Positions 13,922 through 21,805 of a stretch of 23,264 bases of DNA are shown here, piece after piece; the stretch's first letter is position 1, and each line of letters begins with the position of its first letter. A program made the translations under genes and the position numbers. Origin of the DNA: DATBFX01 sp036558305. GTDB taxonomy: Bacteria; Chloroflexota; Chloroflexia; Thermomicrobiales; UBA6265. The notes under the pieces were generated by a model that saw only the letters and a list, made by a program, of their open reading frames with translations, made no database searches and was not told where the DNA came from. Where the stretch lies: assembly GCA_036558305.1 (NCBI GenBank), contig DATBFX010000359.1:1-23264 (forward strand), read 5' to 3'.

Positions 13922-16417
13922 TCAGGCGAGACCGTCGCGCACGGCGCGGGCGGCCGCTTCGGCGCGCGAGGCCACGCCGAGTTTGGCGAGGATGGCGGCG
14001 ACGTGCTTGGAGGCGGTCCGGCGGCTGATGAACAGAGCGTCGGCGATCGCGCGGTCCGAACTCCCCTGGGCGACCAACCGCAGGACCTCCGCCTCGCGCG
14101 GCGTCAGTCCGGCGCGCGCCGCCGCATCGGCCGGTTCGGTCGTCGCCGCGGTCGCCTCCGGCATCTCCGGCGTCGAGGCGACGATCGTCGCCTCTCGCAG
14201 GGCTTCGTCCATCGACCAGACCGGTTCGCCGCGAGGAACGTCGCCGATCAGTCGCCACAGGGTTCGCACCGTGGCGGTGGAATCGGCGGCGGTCAACCGG
14301 GAGTCGCGGTCGGCGGGTATCCCCATCGCTTCGCGCAGCAGCGCCGCCGCGGCCACCAGGCGCAACGCCCGTTCCCGCTGACCGATGGTTTCTGCCAGGA
14401 CGGCGCACCCCTCGATCGCGATCACCGCCAGCCGCCGGCGCCCGGTTTCGCGCACGAGGCCGAGGCATTCCGCAAAGGAGGAGCGAGCGGACGCGACGTC
14501 GCCCAATTCCAACCTCACCCAGCCGAGGTCGTTGGCGATGATCGCCACTTCCGGCCGGTCGCGGGCCAGCCGCGCGAAGGCGATCGCCGCCTCCAGGCGC
14601 GACAAGCCGGCGCCGATCTCGCCCTGCCAGAGATGGAGATCGCCGAGGCTGCAGAGGGTGCGGGCGATCCGCCGTACGTCGCCCGCCTCCCGCGCGCATT
14701 CCAATGCCTCGCGCAGCAAGGCACCGGCCGCCGCGAAGTTGCCCAGACCCTCCTCGGCCAACCCCAGGTTGTGCAGCGCGTGCGCCAGACCCCGGCGGTC
14801 GCCGAGTCCGCGCCAGATTGCGACGCTTGCTTCGCAGAGCGCCCTCTGGGTGACGTGGTCGCTTACGTCGTCGGCGAGCGCCGACAGACCCGTCAAGGCC
14901 GTTGCTTCCCCCGCCCGGTCGCCGGCGGCACGGGCCAGATCGCGGGCCCGCCCGAACGATCGCTCGGCCTCGCCGTGCTCACCGAGGTCACGCAACAGGT
15001 CAGCGCGGGCACTCAGCGCCGCCGATCGCAACACCGTCCGATCGTCCGGCGCGATCGCCAGCGCCCGGTCGAGCCAATCCCGTCCTTCCAGGTGGTCGCC
15101 ACGGTGGTAAGCGAAGCGCCCGAAACCGGTCGCCAGGCGAAGGGCGGTCACCGCAGACGCGCCCGCACAAGACCAGGCGAGGGCGGCGCGGAGGTTGGCC
15201 AACTCGGCTTCCAGCCGGTCGAACCCGGCGCCCTCCTCCGCTCCTGGCGACGCCGATGCGTCGACCAACGTCAGGAAGAACGCCGCATGCGCCGCCCGAA
15301 TCTCCTCCTCCTCGTCCGATGCTTCCAACCGCTCCAGACCGAATTCGCGGACCGTCTCCAACATCTCGAACCGCGGTTCGCCCCCGAGCCGCCGCACCAG
15401 GCTCTTGTCGACGAGAGCGGCGAGGAGATCGAGAGTAACGAGCTCCGAGCTTCGAGCTTCGAGCTTGGGATGGTCCGACTCGGAGCCCGAAGCTCGAAGC
15501 TCGAAGCTCGTTACTTGCTCCGCCGCCTCCAGCGTGAACCCGCCGGCGAACACCGCCAGGCGCCGGAAGAGCGCCTGCTCCTCGGGCACCAGTAGGTCGT
15601 AGGACCAGGCGACGGCGTCGTGCATCGTTTGCAGGCGCGCCGGCACGTCGCGCGGGCCGCCGGTCAGCAGGGGCAGCCGGCGGGCCAGCCGCGCCAGCAA
15701 CGCCGCCGGCGGCAGGTGGGGGCTGCGGGCGGCGGCCAGTTCCAGTGCCAGCGGCAACCCGTCGAGGCGGTGGCAGACGGCGGCCACCGCCGCCGCGTTC
15801 CCCTCCGCCAGAACGAACCCCGGATCGACCGCCTGCGCCCGCTCGACGAAGAGGCGGACCGCCGGTGAGGCGGCGACCTGCTCCGCCGCGGGCCGGCGCT
15901 CGGGGTCCGGACACGCCAGCGGGAGGAGGGCGTAGTCCCGTTCGCCGGACAGCCGCAACCGCTCGCGGCTGGTGACCAGCAGCGTCAGGCGGGGGCAGGC
16001 CGCGAGCACCTCGGTCAGCAGCGGGGCCGCCGGCAGCAAGTGCTCGGCGTTGTCGATCAGCACGAGCGCTTCGGTCGCCCCCGCCGCTGCCCCGACCTGG
16101 TCGGCAAACGGCGGCGTGCCCAATTCCGCGACGCCGAGGGCGCGGGCCAGCACGCCCGCTACCAGGCGGTGGTCCTGCACCGCCGCCAATGGGACGACTC
16201 GCGCGCCGTCGCGGAAGTCGGGAGCCGCCTCGGCCGCGACGGCGAGCGCGAGCCGGGTCTTACCCACCCCACCGGGTCCCGTGAGGGTCAGGAGGCGCAC
16301 GTCGGCGCGGCGGAGCAGCGCGCCGACCTCGGCGACCTCGCGCTCCCGCCCTACCAGACTCGTCAACGGCACCGGAACCGGACTGCCGGGACGGAACGCG
16401 GGCTGGGGCGTGGCCAT
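13922..16417 (-). CDS. LuxR-ATPase 3: STAND ATPase / TPR / LuxR-HTH with repeat insert
   Basis: An 831-residue regulator. Its N-terminal region (PLTSLVGREREVAEVGALLR) is followed by Walker A GPGGVGKT at 47-54, Walker B EALVLIDNAEHLL, sensor VTSRERLRLSGE, and winged-helix HDAVAWSYDLLVPEEQALFRR. The TPR-like region is rich in Ala and Arg (about 400-690). The LuxR HTH occupies 770-831 (GLTPREAEVLRLVAQGSSDR to VRDGLA). After EAAEQ, from residue 302, it carries a palindromic insert VTSFELRASGSESDHPKLEA with RSSELVTL, at the same place as in LuxR-ATPase 2. It heads the minus-strand run with the unknown protein, DoxX and hydrolase. Upstream, in the opposite direction, lies only a LuxR tail remnant. 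Confidence 0.92.
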   Translation of the reverse strand: MATPQPAFRPGSPVPVPLTSLVGREREVAEVGALLRRADVRLLTLTGPGGVGKTRLALAVAAEAAPDFRDGARVVPLAAVQDHRLVAGVLARALGVAELGTPPFADQVGAAAGATEALVLIDNAEHLLPAAPLLTEVLAACPRLTLLVTSRERLRLSGERDYALLPLACPDPERRPAAEQVAASPAVRLFVERAQAVDPGFVLAEGNAAAVAAVCHRLDGLPLALELAAARSPHLPPAALLARLARRLPLLTGGPRDVPARLQTMHDAVAWSYDLLVPEEQALFRRLAVFAGGFTLEAAEQVTSFELRASGSESDHPKLEARSSELVTLDLLAALVDKSLVRRLGGEPRFEMLETVREFGLERLEASDEEEEIRAAHAAFFLTLVDASASPGAEEGAGFDRLEAELANLRAALAWSCAGASAVTALRLATGFGRFAYHRGDHLEGRDWLDRALAIAPDDRTVLRSAALSARADLLRDLGEHGEAERSFGRARDLARAAGDRAGEATALTGLSALADDVSDHVTQRALCEASVAIWRGLGDRRGLAHALHNLGLAEEGLGNFAAAGALLREALECAREAGDVRRIARTLCSLGDLHLWQGEIGAGLSRLEAAIAFARLARDRPEVAIIANDLGWVRLELGDVASARSSFAECLGLVRETGRRRLAVIAIEGCAVLAETIGQRERALRLVAAAALLREAMGIPADRDSRLTAADSTATVRTLWRLIGDVPRGEPVWSMDEALREATIVASTPEMPEATAATTEPADAAARAGLTPREAEVLRLVAQGSSDRAIADALFISRRTASKHVAAILAKLGVASRAEAAARAVRDGLA
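15435..15514 (+). repeat. In-frame palindromic heptamer element in LuxR-ATPase 3
   Basis: Arms 15435-15461 and 15488-15514 are inverted repeats matching at 26 of 27 positions, starting GTAAC and ending GTTAC. They are made of CGAGCTT/CGAAGCT heptamers around a 26-base centre. Along the plus strand the centre agrees with that of the LuxR-ATPase 2 copy at 18 of 26 positions; read in the sense of the two host genes it agrees at only 12. The host gene is on the minus strand and reads through the element in frame. Confidence 0.88.
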
Positions 16418-16532
16418 CGGGCGCCTCGGCCTTCCTCACGGGCGAGATGAGAACGGCTCGCATGATGGCCGTTGGATGCTGCTGCGTCAACTGCCGGATT
16501 CGCAGAGGAGGAAGCCAGCGGTGAGGTCCTGC

Positions 16533-16628
16533 ACCGCCAGCACCCACCTCGCCAACACCCTCGCCAAACTCGACGTCGACTCCCGCGCCGGCATCGTGGC
16601 GCCTGCCTTCCAGTTGGGCCTATCCTGA
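16533..16628 (+). pseudogene. Orphan C-terminal tail of a LuxR-ATPase
   Basis: These 96 bases encode TASTHLANTLAKLDVDSRAG and IVAPAFQLGLS with a stop, matching the last 31 residues of LuxR-ATPase 2 at 27 positions (DNA 11456-11551; 83 of 96 bases identical). Nothing before 16533 resembles the rest of the HTH or the ATPase. This is a remnant of a fourth paralogue cut at the recognition helix, lying just upstream of the divergent LuxR-ATPase 3. Confidence 0.8.
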
Positions 16629-16985
16629 AGCGTTGGGCTCAATCGAGTCTGGCCGAGGACGTGGCTCCTGGTACAAACTCAGGAACAAGGTCATCGATAG
16701 GACCGCGCGTCAGTCGCGGCTGACCGGCGGCAATCGCACGACTCAACCCACCGGTCAAGCGCGCGACGCCGTCGGCGATGCAGACGATCCTCGTATCGTT
16801 CGCGCAACCGGAGTTGAACGAGTCCAGTTGCGGCGGGGTAAACCAGCCGAGAATCGATTCGATGCGTGATCCGCGGATGCGCTGGCAACCTCACGAGTTG
16901 CGATGCGCACGACCATGGGCGGGTAGGCTTTGAAGTGACTGTCCGCGAGGAAAGCGCGAACCGAGACAAGGGGGCGTCTGAAGCG
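16629..16985. other. Gap without a gene
   Basis: I see no convincing gene or RNA here. The S41 frame is open back to 16866, but that part does not resemble the family. A TAGGCT hexamer at 16924-16929 could be a -10 element for the peptidase gene; its -35 is not clear. Confidence 0.5.
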
Positions 16986-19268
16986 ATGGAAGTTGCGGAG
17001 GAGTCGAGACTGTCGGCCGCGACCGTCGCACGTCTGGCGGGTCTGGGTCGGCTGTGGGGAGTGGTCAAGTTCTTTCACCCTGCCCTCGCCACGGGTGAGG
17101 TCGATTGGGACGGGGCGCTCGTTTCGACTGTGCCGCTCGTCCTGGCGGCAAACTCGGCCGACGACTACCGCCGCGCCGTAGACCACTTGCTGGCGACGCT
17201 GGAGGATCCGGTCACGCGCACCCTGCCGCCGGCCGAACCGGCGACCGACCCGCCCGGCGCCCCGGCGATCGAGGGCGCCACCACGGGAGCAGAAGCGGCG
17301 GAAGCGGCGGCGATCGACCCGCCGCAGCCGCGTCTCGAGCGCACCGCGGACGGACTCGCTGTGGTGATCGCGACCGATCAAGCGCAACTCCAGCCATCGG
17401 ACCGCGACCTCGTCGGGGCGTTCCGCGCCGTCTTCGAGGAGGCATCCGAGGCGCGCGGTCTGGTCGTCGATGTGCGCGGTCTCGACGCGGAATCGAGCTG
17501 GTGGGCGGAATGGGCCATCGTTGCGGCGCTGCCTCACCTCCTGACCGCACCGTTGCGCACGGCCGGCTGCCGCCATCGGATGCATCGCGGTCACCGCCAA
17601 CAACGGGGCCCGGCCCACGGCGGTTACTACTCCGCGGTGGTCGACCAGCCGGGGGATCTGATCGCGCCGAGCGAACGGGGCCGCCGCCTGCCGATTGCCT
17701 TCGTCGTCAGCGGCGGTTCCCCCGACTTCTACCGCCTGTTGTGCGGGTTGCAGGTGGCCGGGTTGGCGATCGTCGTCCACGAGGGGGAGGCGCACGGGGC
17801 CGGGACCGATTGGCACGAGCTCGAACTCCCGGACGGGATTACGGCGCGGGTGCGCCTCGCCGACGTCGTCGCACCGGACGGCACCCTCGGCTTCTGGCCG
17901 GACGCCGTCGTTCCCCGGCACGGACAGCCGGGTTGGACACCCGACCGGGCGGTCGCCACCGCCCTGACCGCGACCACCGCCACCCTGCCTGAGCGGACCT
18001 CACGGCCGCCTGCTGCCTTGCCGACGGCCCAGCACGAGCGGGACTACCCCGAGCTGACCGCACCGCCCCCGGCGTACCGGCTCCTGGCCCTCTTCCGTCT
18101 CTGGAACACGATCCACTACCTCTTCCCCTACAAGGATCTGCTCGACGGCGATTGGGACGCGGTCCTCGCGGAGTCCGTGCCCGCGTTCGCCCGAGAGGGG
18201 GACAATCTCGACTACGCCTTGACGGTGGCGCGGCTGGTGGCGCGGCTCCAGGATACGCACGCCGGCGTCGACAGCGCGGCGCTCCGAGACTATCTGGGAA
18301 CCCACGTTCCGCCGCTGCGCCTGCGGACGGTCGAGGGCGAGACGGTCGTCGTCCATCTCATGGCAGAAACCCCCGGCGTCGCGGTCGGGGACGTCGTGGT
18401 CGCGGTGGACGGGGAAGGAGTCGACGCGCGACGGGCGCGATTGGCGGAGTTAGTCGCTGCCTCGACGCCCCAGGCGCTGCGCCGGCGCCTCGACCTCCTG
18501 CTGCTGTCCGGGGCGGAGGACAGCCCGGCCGCTCTGACGATGCGCGACCGTTCGGGAACAGAGTGCACGGTAACCCTGCGGCGCACCGCGAGGCGCGGCG
18601 ACGCGCCGGCGACCCCGACGTTGCCCGTCTTTGGCATCCTGCCGGAGGGGTTCGGCTACGTCGATCTGACGCGGCTGACCATTCCGCAGGTGGACGAGGC
18701 ATTCGCCGCCGTCAGCGACACGCCGGGGCTGATCTTCGATCTGCGCGGCTACCCCAACGGCACCGCCTGGTCGATCGCACCCCGGTTGACCGATCGCGAA
18801 GTCGCCACCGCCCGCTTCTCGGTCCCCGAGATCCACTCCCCCGACCTCGCGGAAATGACGGGGGCCATCCGGTTCCGCCAAACCGCCGCTCCGAGCCCCG
18901 CGGGGCACTACCGTGGCAAGGTGGTGGTGTTGATCGACGCGCGGGCCATCAGCCAGGCCGAACACACCTGCCTGTACCTGGAGGCCACCGCCGACGCGAC
19001 CTTCGTCGGCGGCCCGACCAACGGGGCCAACGGCAACGTGACCAACCTCGTCCTGCCGGGCGGCATCGAAGTGACCTTCACCGGCATGGAAGTCCGGCAC
19101 GCGGATGGCCGCCAACTCCAGCGACTCGGCATCCAACCCCACGTCCCGGTCGAGCCGACCCTCGCCGGCGTCCGTGCCGGCCGCGACGAGGTACTCGCGG
19201 CCGCGGTGGCGCTGTTGCGCGATGAAACGGGGAGAGCTTCGGCGGCGGGACCTCGCAACGATCCGTGA
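16986..19268 (+). CDS. S41-family peptidase with duplicated domains
   Basis: A 760-residue protein from the ATG at 16986. It consists of two similar halves. Half 1 begins GLGRLWGVVKFFHPALATGE, half 2 YRLLALFRLWNTIHYLFPYK (about residue 361), the helical entry domain of this S41 subgroup. Half 2 continues with VARLQDTHAGVDS, a PDZ-like part (PGVAVGDVVVAVDGEGVDAR) and the catalytic tail LIFDLRGYPNG, IDARAISQAEHTCLYLEA, GGPTNGANGNVTNLVLPGG. Ser656 in ISQAEH, three residues before Glu, aligns with the Ser nucleophile of tail-specific proteases. The position of the Prc/CtpA lysine, 25 residues on, is Ala within GANG, as is usual in this subgroup. Half 1 has a degenerate site. No signal peptide is seen. 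Substrate unknown. Confidence 0.88.
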   Translation: MEVAEESRLSAATVARLAGLGRLWGVVKFFHPALATGEVDWDGALVSTVPLVLAANSADDYRRAVDHLLATLEDPVTRTLPPAEPATDPPGAPAIEGATTGAEAAEAAAIDPPQPRLERTADGLAVVIATDQAQLQPSDRDLVGAFRAVFEEASEARGLVVDVRGLDAESSWWAEWAIVAALPHLLTAPLRTAGCRHRMHRGHRQQRGPAHGGYYSAVVDQPGDLIAPSERGRRLPIAFVVSGGSPDFYRLLCGLQVAGLAIVVHEGEAHGAGTDWHELELPDGITARVRLADVVAPDGTLGFWPDAVVPRHGQPGWTPDRAVATALTATTATLPERTSRPPAALPTAQHERDYPELTAPPPAYRLLALFRLWNTIHYLFPYKDLLDGDWDAVLAESVPAFAREGDNLDYALTVARLVARLQDTHAGVDSAALRDYLGTHVPPLRLRTVEGETVVVHLMAETPGVAVGDVVVAVDGEGVDARRARLAELVAASTPQALRRRLDLLLLSGAEDSPAALTMRDRSGTECTVTLRRTARRGDAPATPTLPVFGILPEGFGYVDLTRLTIPQVDEAFAAVSDTPGLIFDLRGYPNGTAWSIAPRLTDREVATARFSVPEIHSPDLAEMTGAIRFRQTAAPSPAGHYRGKVVVLIDARAISQAEHTCLYLEATADATFVGGPTNGANGNVTNLVLPGGIEVTFTGMEVRHADGRQLQRLGIQPHVPVEPTLAGVRAGRDEVLAAAVALLRDETGRASAAGPRNDP

Positions 19269-19293
19269 CCGTCACCCGCGCGGCCGATAGTGT

Positions 19294-19322
19294 TTGGCAT
19301 TATCCGAAAAAGAACATATGAT
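19294..19322 (+). promoter_or_regulatory. Near-consensus sigma-70 promoter with no ORF behind it
   Basis: TTGGCA (19294-19299), a 17-base spacer and TATGAT (19317-19322) make the best promoter in the window, in a short AT-rich patch of otherwise GC-rich DNA. Transcription would start near 19329 on the plus strand. No convincing plus-strand gene lies between it and the convergent P450 gene, which ends at 19658. Confidence 0.6.
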
Positions 19323-19328
19323 CTCATC

Positions 19329-19409
19329 AAGCGGTCGCCTCCCGGCACGGGTGGGCGGGCCTGGGCAGGCAGCGGGAACCCCCTGGGTGCCGCCCAGGCT
19401 GGGCCACCC
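19329..19409 (+). ncRNA. Candidate small structured RNA
   Basis: Behind the promoter lies a long hairpin: GGGTGG (19349-19354) pairs with CCACCC (19404-19409); then, after a 4x4 internal loop, GCCTGGGC (19359-19366) pairs with GCCCAGGC (19392-19399); and after a one-base bulge GGCA pairs with TGCC around a 16-base loop. I checked it against SRP RNA, 6S and RNase P hallmarks and saw none. The ends are guesses. Confidence 0.28.
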
Positions 19410-19546
19410 GCGCTGCGGCAGCCAACGGCCCCGGTTGCACACACCGGCCACCACGGGCCCCTCCCCGTCGCCCAGAAGCGAGCCGCCACCCTCGCCCGGG
19501 CCGCGCCCGCTCCGCCGCCCACCACCCCGTCGAGCACACCCACGCT

Positions 19547-19589
19547 CCCCCTCTCCCTCGGAAGGGAGAGGGGGCCGGGGGGTGAGGGC
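19547..19589. repeat. G/C-rich hairpin repeat, copy 2
   Basis: The same perfect 12-bp stem (19547-19558 with 19563-19574), CGGA loop and GGGGGTGAGGGC tail as at 2500-2542, with two differences in 43 bases. It lies downstream of the candidate RNA and of the convergent P450 gene. Between 19410 and 19546 I see nothing else. Confidence 0.85.
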
Positions 19590-19657
19590 TGCCGTTCGGA
19601 GCCCCGCGAAATCCCACGATCCGACCCGGAGGGTTCACCAACCCGTCGTCGCCGCCG

Positions 19658-20998
19658 TCATCCGTCCGCCCGCGCTCGCGCCTGCACCACCATCGGCACG
19701 CCGTTCGCCGGCCGCAGCGTGATCGACGGCACCGGTACCACCTCGTGTCCCGGCACCGGCGTCAACCGGAACCGCTGCGCCATCGTCGCCAGCAGCAGCA
19801 CCGCCTCTTGCAGCGCGAACCGGCTGCCGATGCAGCCGCGCGGTCCGCCCCCGAAGGGGAAAAAGGCGTACCGCGGCAATCGCTTGGCGGCGCCGTCGGC
19901 CCAGCGATCCGGTTCGAACGCCTCCGGTTCGACGTAATAGCGCGGGTCCCGGTGCATCACCCACGGGCTGACGATCACCACCGTCCCGCCCCGGATCGCG
20001 TGGCCGCCGAGTTCGTCGTCGCGCAGTGCCACCCGCAGCATCGCCCAGATCGGGGGGTAGAGCCGCATCGCCTCCATCGCCACCCGCTCCGCGTACGCCA
20101 ACCGCGGCACGTCCGCCGCCGTTGGGGGACGGCCGCCCAGCACCGCGTCCGCTTCCGCTGCCAGCGTCGCCGCCGCCTGCGGATGGGTTCCCAGCAAGTG
20201 CCAGGCCCAACTGAGGACCAGTGCCGTCGTTTCGTGACCCGCCAGCAGGTAGGTCATCGCGTGGTCGCGCACCTGACGCGGCGTCAGCACCCCCTCGTCG
20301 GCCGCACGCAGCAACAGCGACAACAGATCGCCGCGGTCGTCGCCGGCGGCACGACGCCGGGCGACGATCTCGTCCATCGTCCCGTCGAGACCGCGCAACG
20401 CCTGCCGCAACCGGCGGTTGCCGGGGGTCGGCAACCAATCGGGGACCAGGAAGAGCGCGCCGAGCCGCGGGATGAACCCGTCCATCACCGCCTGGATCGC
20501 CGCTCCGACGTCCTCCGCTTCCCTGGCAAGATCGGCGCCGAAGAGCGTTTCGGCCGCGATCTGGAGGGTCAATCGGTTCATCTCCGCCAGGATGTCGCGC
20601 GACTCGCCGTCGCGCCAGCGATCGAGCATCCGCACGGTGGCGGCGACCATCGCCTCGCCGTACCCCTCAAACTTGCTGCGGTGGAAGGCCGGTTGCGCCA
20701 ACCGCTGCTGGCGCCAGAAGTCGCCTTCGTCACCCAATCGGGTGTCGCCCATCCGCAACCGGTCGGTGCGCAGGATGTAGGGTTTGACGAAGTTCCGGCT
20801 GCGATCGACGAAGACGTCGGCGATGGCCGCGGCATCGCTGACGAGCACGGCCCGCCGCGGTCCGAACCGGAGCGGGACCACATCGCCGTACTCCCGCGCG
20901 CACTGGGATAGAAAACCGGTCCGGTCGCGCATGAAATCCGGCAGGTGTCCCCGCAAGCGGTGCCCGCGCGGTCCCGCCGCTGCGCTCGAGATGGCCAA
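19658..20998 (-). CDS. Cytochrome P450
   Basis: A 446-residue heme monooxygenase if started at the TTG at 20998, which has AAGGA six bases upstream and gives the usual P450 length. The frame is open to 21352, but the extra part is Arg-rich and unlike the family. Motifs: W95 and R96 of the C-helix (EGDFWRQQRLAQPAF), I-helix oxygen-activation AGHETTA at 253-259, ExxR E309-R312 (EAMRLYPP), FEPDRW at 361-366, and the heme loop PFGGGPRGCIGSRFAL with ligand Cys389. There is no membrane anchor, so it is probably soluble and depends on external redox partners; no ferredoxin or reductase gene is nearby. The pattern resembles bacterial fatty-acid or terpenoid P450s of the class-E type, but the substrate cannot be read. 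Confidence 0.93.
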   Translation of the reverse strand: MAISSAAAGPRGHRLRGHLPDFMRDRTGFLSQCAREYGDVVPLRFGPRRAVLVSDAAAIADVFVDRSRNFVKPYILRTDRLRMGDTRLGDEGDFWRQQRLAQPAFHRSKFEGYGEAMVAATVRMLDRWRDGESRDILAEMNRLTLQIAAETLFGADLAREAEDVGAAIQAVMDGFIPRLGALFLVPDWLPTPGNRRLRQALRGLDGTMDEIVARRRAAGDDRGDLLSLLLRAADEGVLTPRQVRDHAMTYLLAGHETTALVLSWAWHLLGTHPQAAATLAAEADAVLGGRPPTAADVPRLAYAERVAMEAMRLYPPIWAMLRVALRDDELGGHAIRGGTVVIVSPWVMHRDPRYYVEPEAFEPDRWADGAAKRLPRYAFFPFGGGPRGCIGSRFALQEAVLLLATMAQRFRLTPVPGHEVVPVPSITLRPANGVPMVVQARARADG

Positions 20999-21399
20999 TC
21001 GTCGTCCTTCCCACGCCACGGGGAGCCGTCCCCGCCGGTCCGGTCTGGCCGCACGAGGTCTCGCCGTCCAGACGCACAACGGGGCGGGTGCCCGGCTCCA
21101 CGCCTCTCCCGCGCCCATTATCGCAGGACGGCCCGCGCGGAGTGGTGCTCGGAAGACGCGATGAGGCGCACCGATGCCCGTCTGCCGGTGCCTTCGTGCT
21201 ATCCTATCCTCGCACACGGTCCCGGGAGATGCCCGGGATCGCTTCCCACGATGGGTGCGTGTAGCGACACCAACACGGGCGTCGTCGCCGTCGTGACCGT
21301 CCGCTGGCCCGCTCGCTCCGGCGGACATCGCGAGGCGAGCATGCGCGCGCACCGATCACCGGAGACCGCTTTTTCCGCGACCGTGGCCGAGTCCGCTCG
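20999..21399. other. Divergent intergenic region, P450 / unknown gene
   Basis: No gene recognised in these 401 bases. A CCCGGG inverted repeat with a 5-base loop occurs at 21221-21237, and a doubled TATCCTATCCT near 21200 could hold a -10 element. Promoters for both the P450 and the plus-strand pair with IF-1 must lie here. Confidence 0.4.
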
Positions 21400-21774
21400 A
21401 TGACCGAAGTCTTCGAGGTCGTCGAGTCCCGCGCCCCGGTCGGTTTGGGACTCTACCTGCGCGCTCGGTCGACCGGTCGCCTCTTCCGCGTGATGCTGGC
21501 CCGCGATCCGGCGCAACCGCGACTCTGGTGTCTCCGGGTCGATACCTGCGCGCCGAGCGGCGTCGTGCCGGCCGGAAGCCGGTGCTGTCTGGCCACCGTC
21601 GGCACCGAGCGTGAGGGCGCGATCTCGACCCTGGAGGCGATCCGGACCGATGTCGCCGCCTGGCTGGCCGGCGACGAGCGGCAATCGCTGCGCGGCTGGC
21701 TCGGTGAGCGCGCGGCCGAACCCCTGATCGAACCGTACGCCGTGCCCCCGGCCCAACTCCGGCAGGGCCCTTGA
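21400..21774 (+). CDS. Unknown 124-residue protein upstream of IF-1
   Basis: The start at 21400 gives MTEVFEVVESRAPVGLGLYL, with alternating strands in the first half (GRLFRVMLARDPAQPRLWCL) and a helical second half (STLEAIRTDVAAWLAGDERQ). There are three Cys (WCLRVDTC and RCC, the last a pair). It has no signal peptide and I recognise no family. It ends 31 bases before the IF-1 start on the same strand, so the two are probably co-transcribed. Confidence 0.6.
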   Translation: MTEVFEVVESRAPVGLGLYLRARSTGRLFRVMLARDPAQPRLWCLRVDTCAPSGVVPAGSRCCLATVGTEREGAISTLEAIRTDVAAWLAGDERQSLRGWLGERAAEPLIEPYAVPPAQLRQGP

Positions 21775-21805
21775 GCCGCCGGTCCAACGAAGAGAGGAGT
21801 ACCCC

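Noticed and set aside
12275..15595. Very long plus-strand open frame opposite the hydrolase, DoxX and LuxR-ATPase 3 genes
   Set aside because: It is Arg/Pro/Gln-rich, without any recognisable domain, and mirrors well-supported genes on the minus strand; typical of antisense frames in GC-rich DNA.
16866..16985. Longer start for the S41 peptidase
   Set aside because: The upstream part of the frame has no similarity to the family and no good ribosome site; the ATG at 16986 begins just before the conserved entry domain.
19329..19409. Hairpin region as SRP RNA, 6S RNA or RNase P RNA
   Set aside because: None of the conserved loops of these RNAs (for example the SRP GGAA tetraloop with its flanking AGCA) could be found.
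8930..21285. A shared 15-mer CCAACACGGGCGTCG near 8930 and 21270
   Set aside because: One 15-base match in 23 kb of GC-rich DNA is expected by chance, and the flanks do not match.
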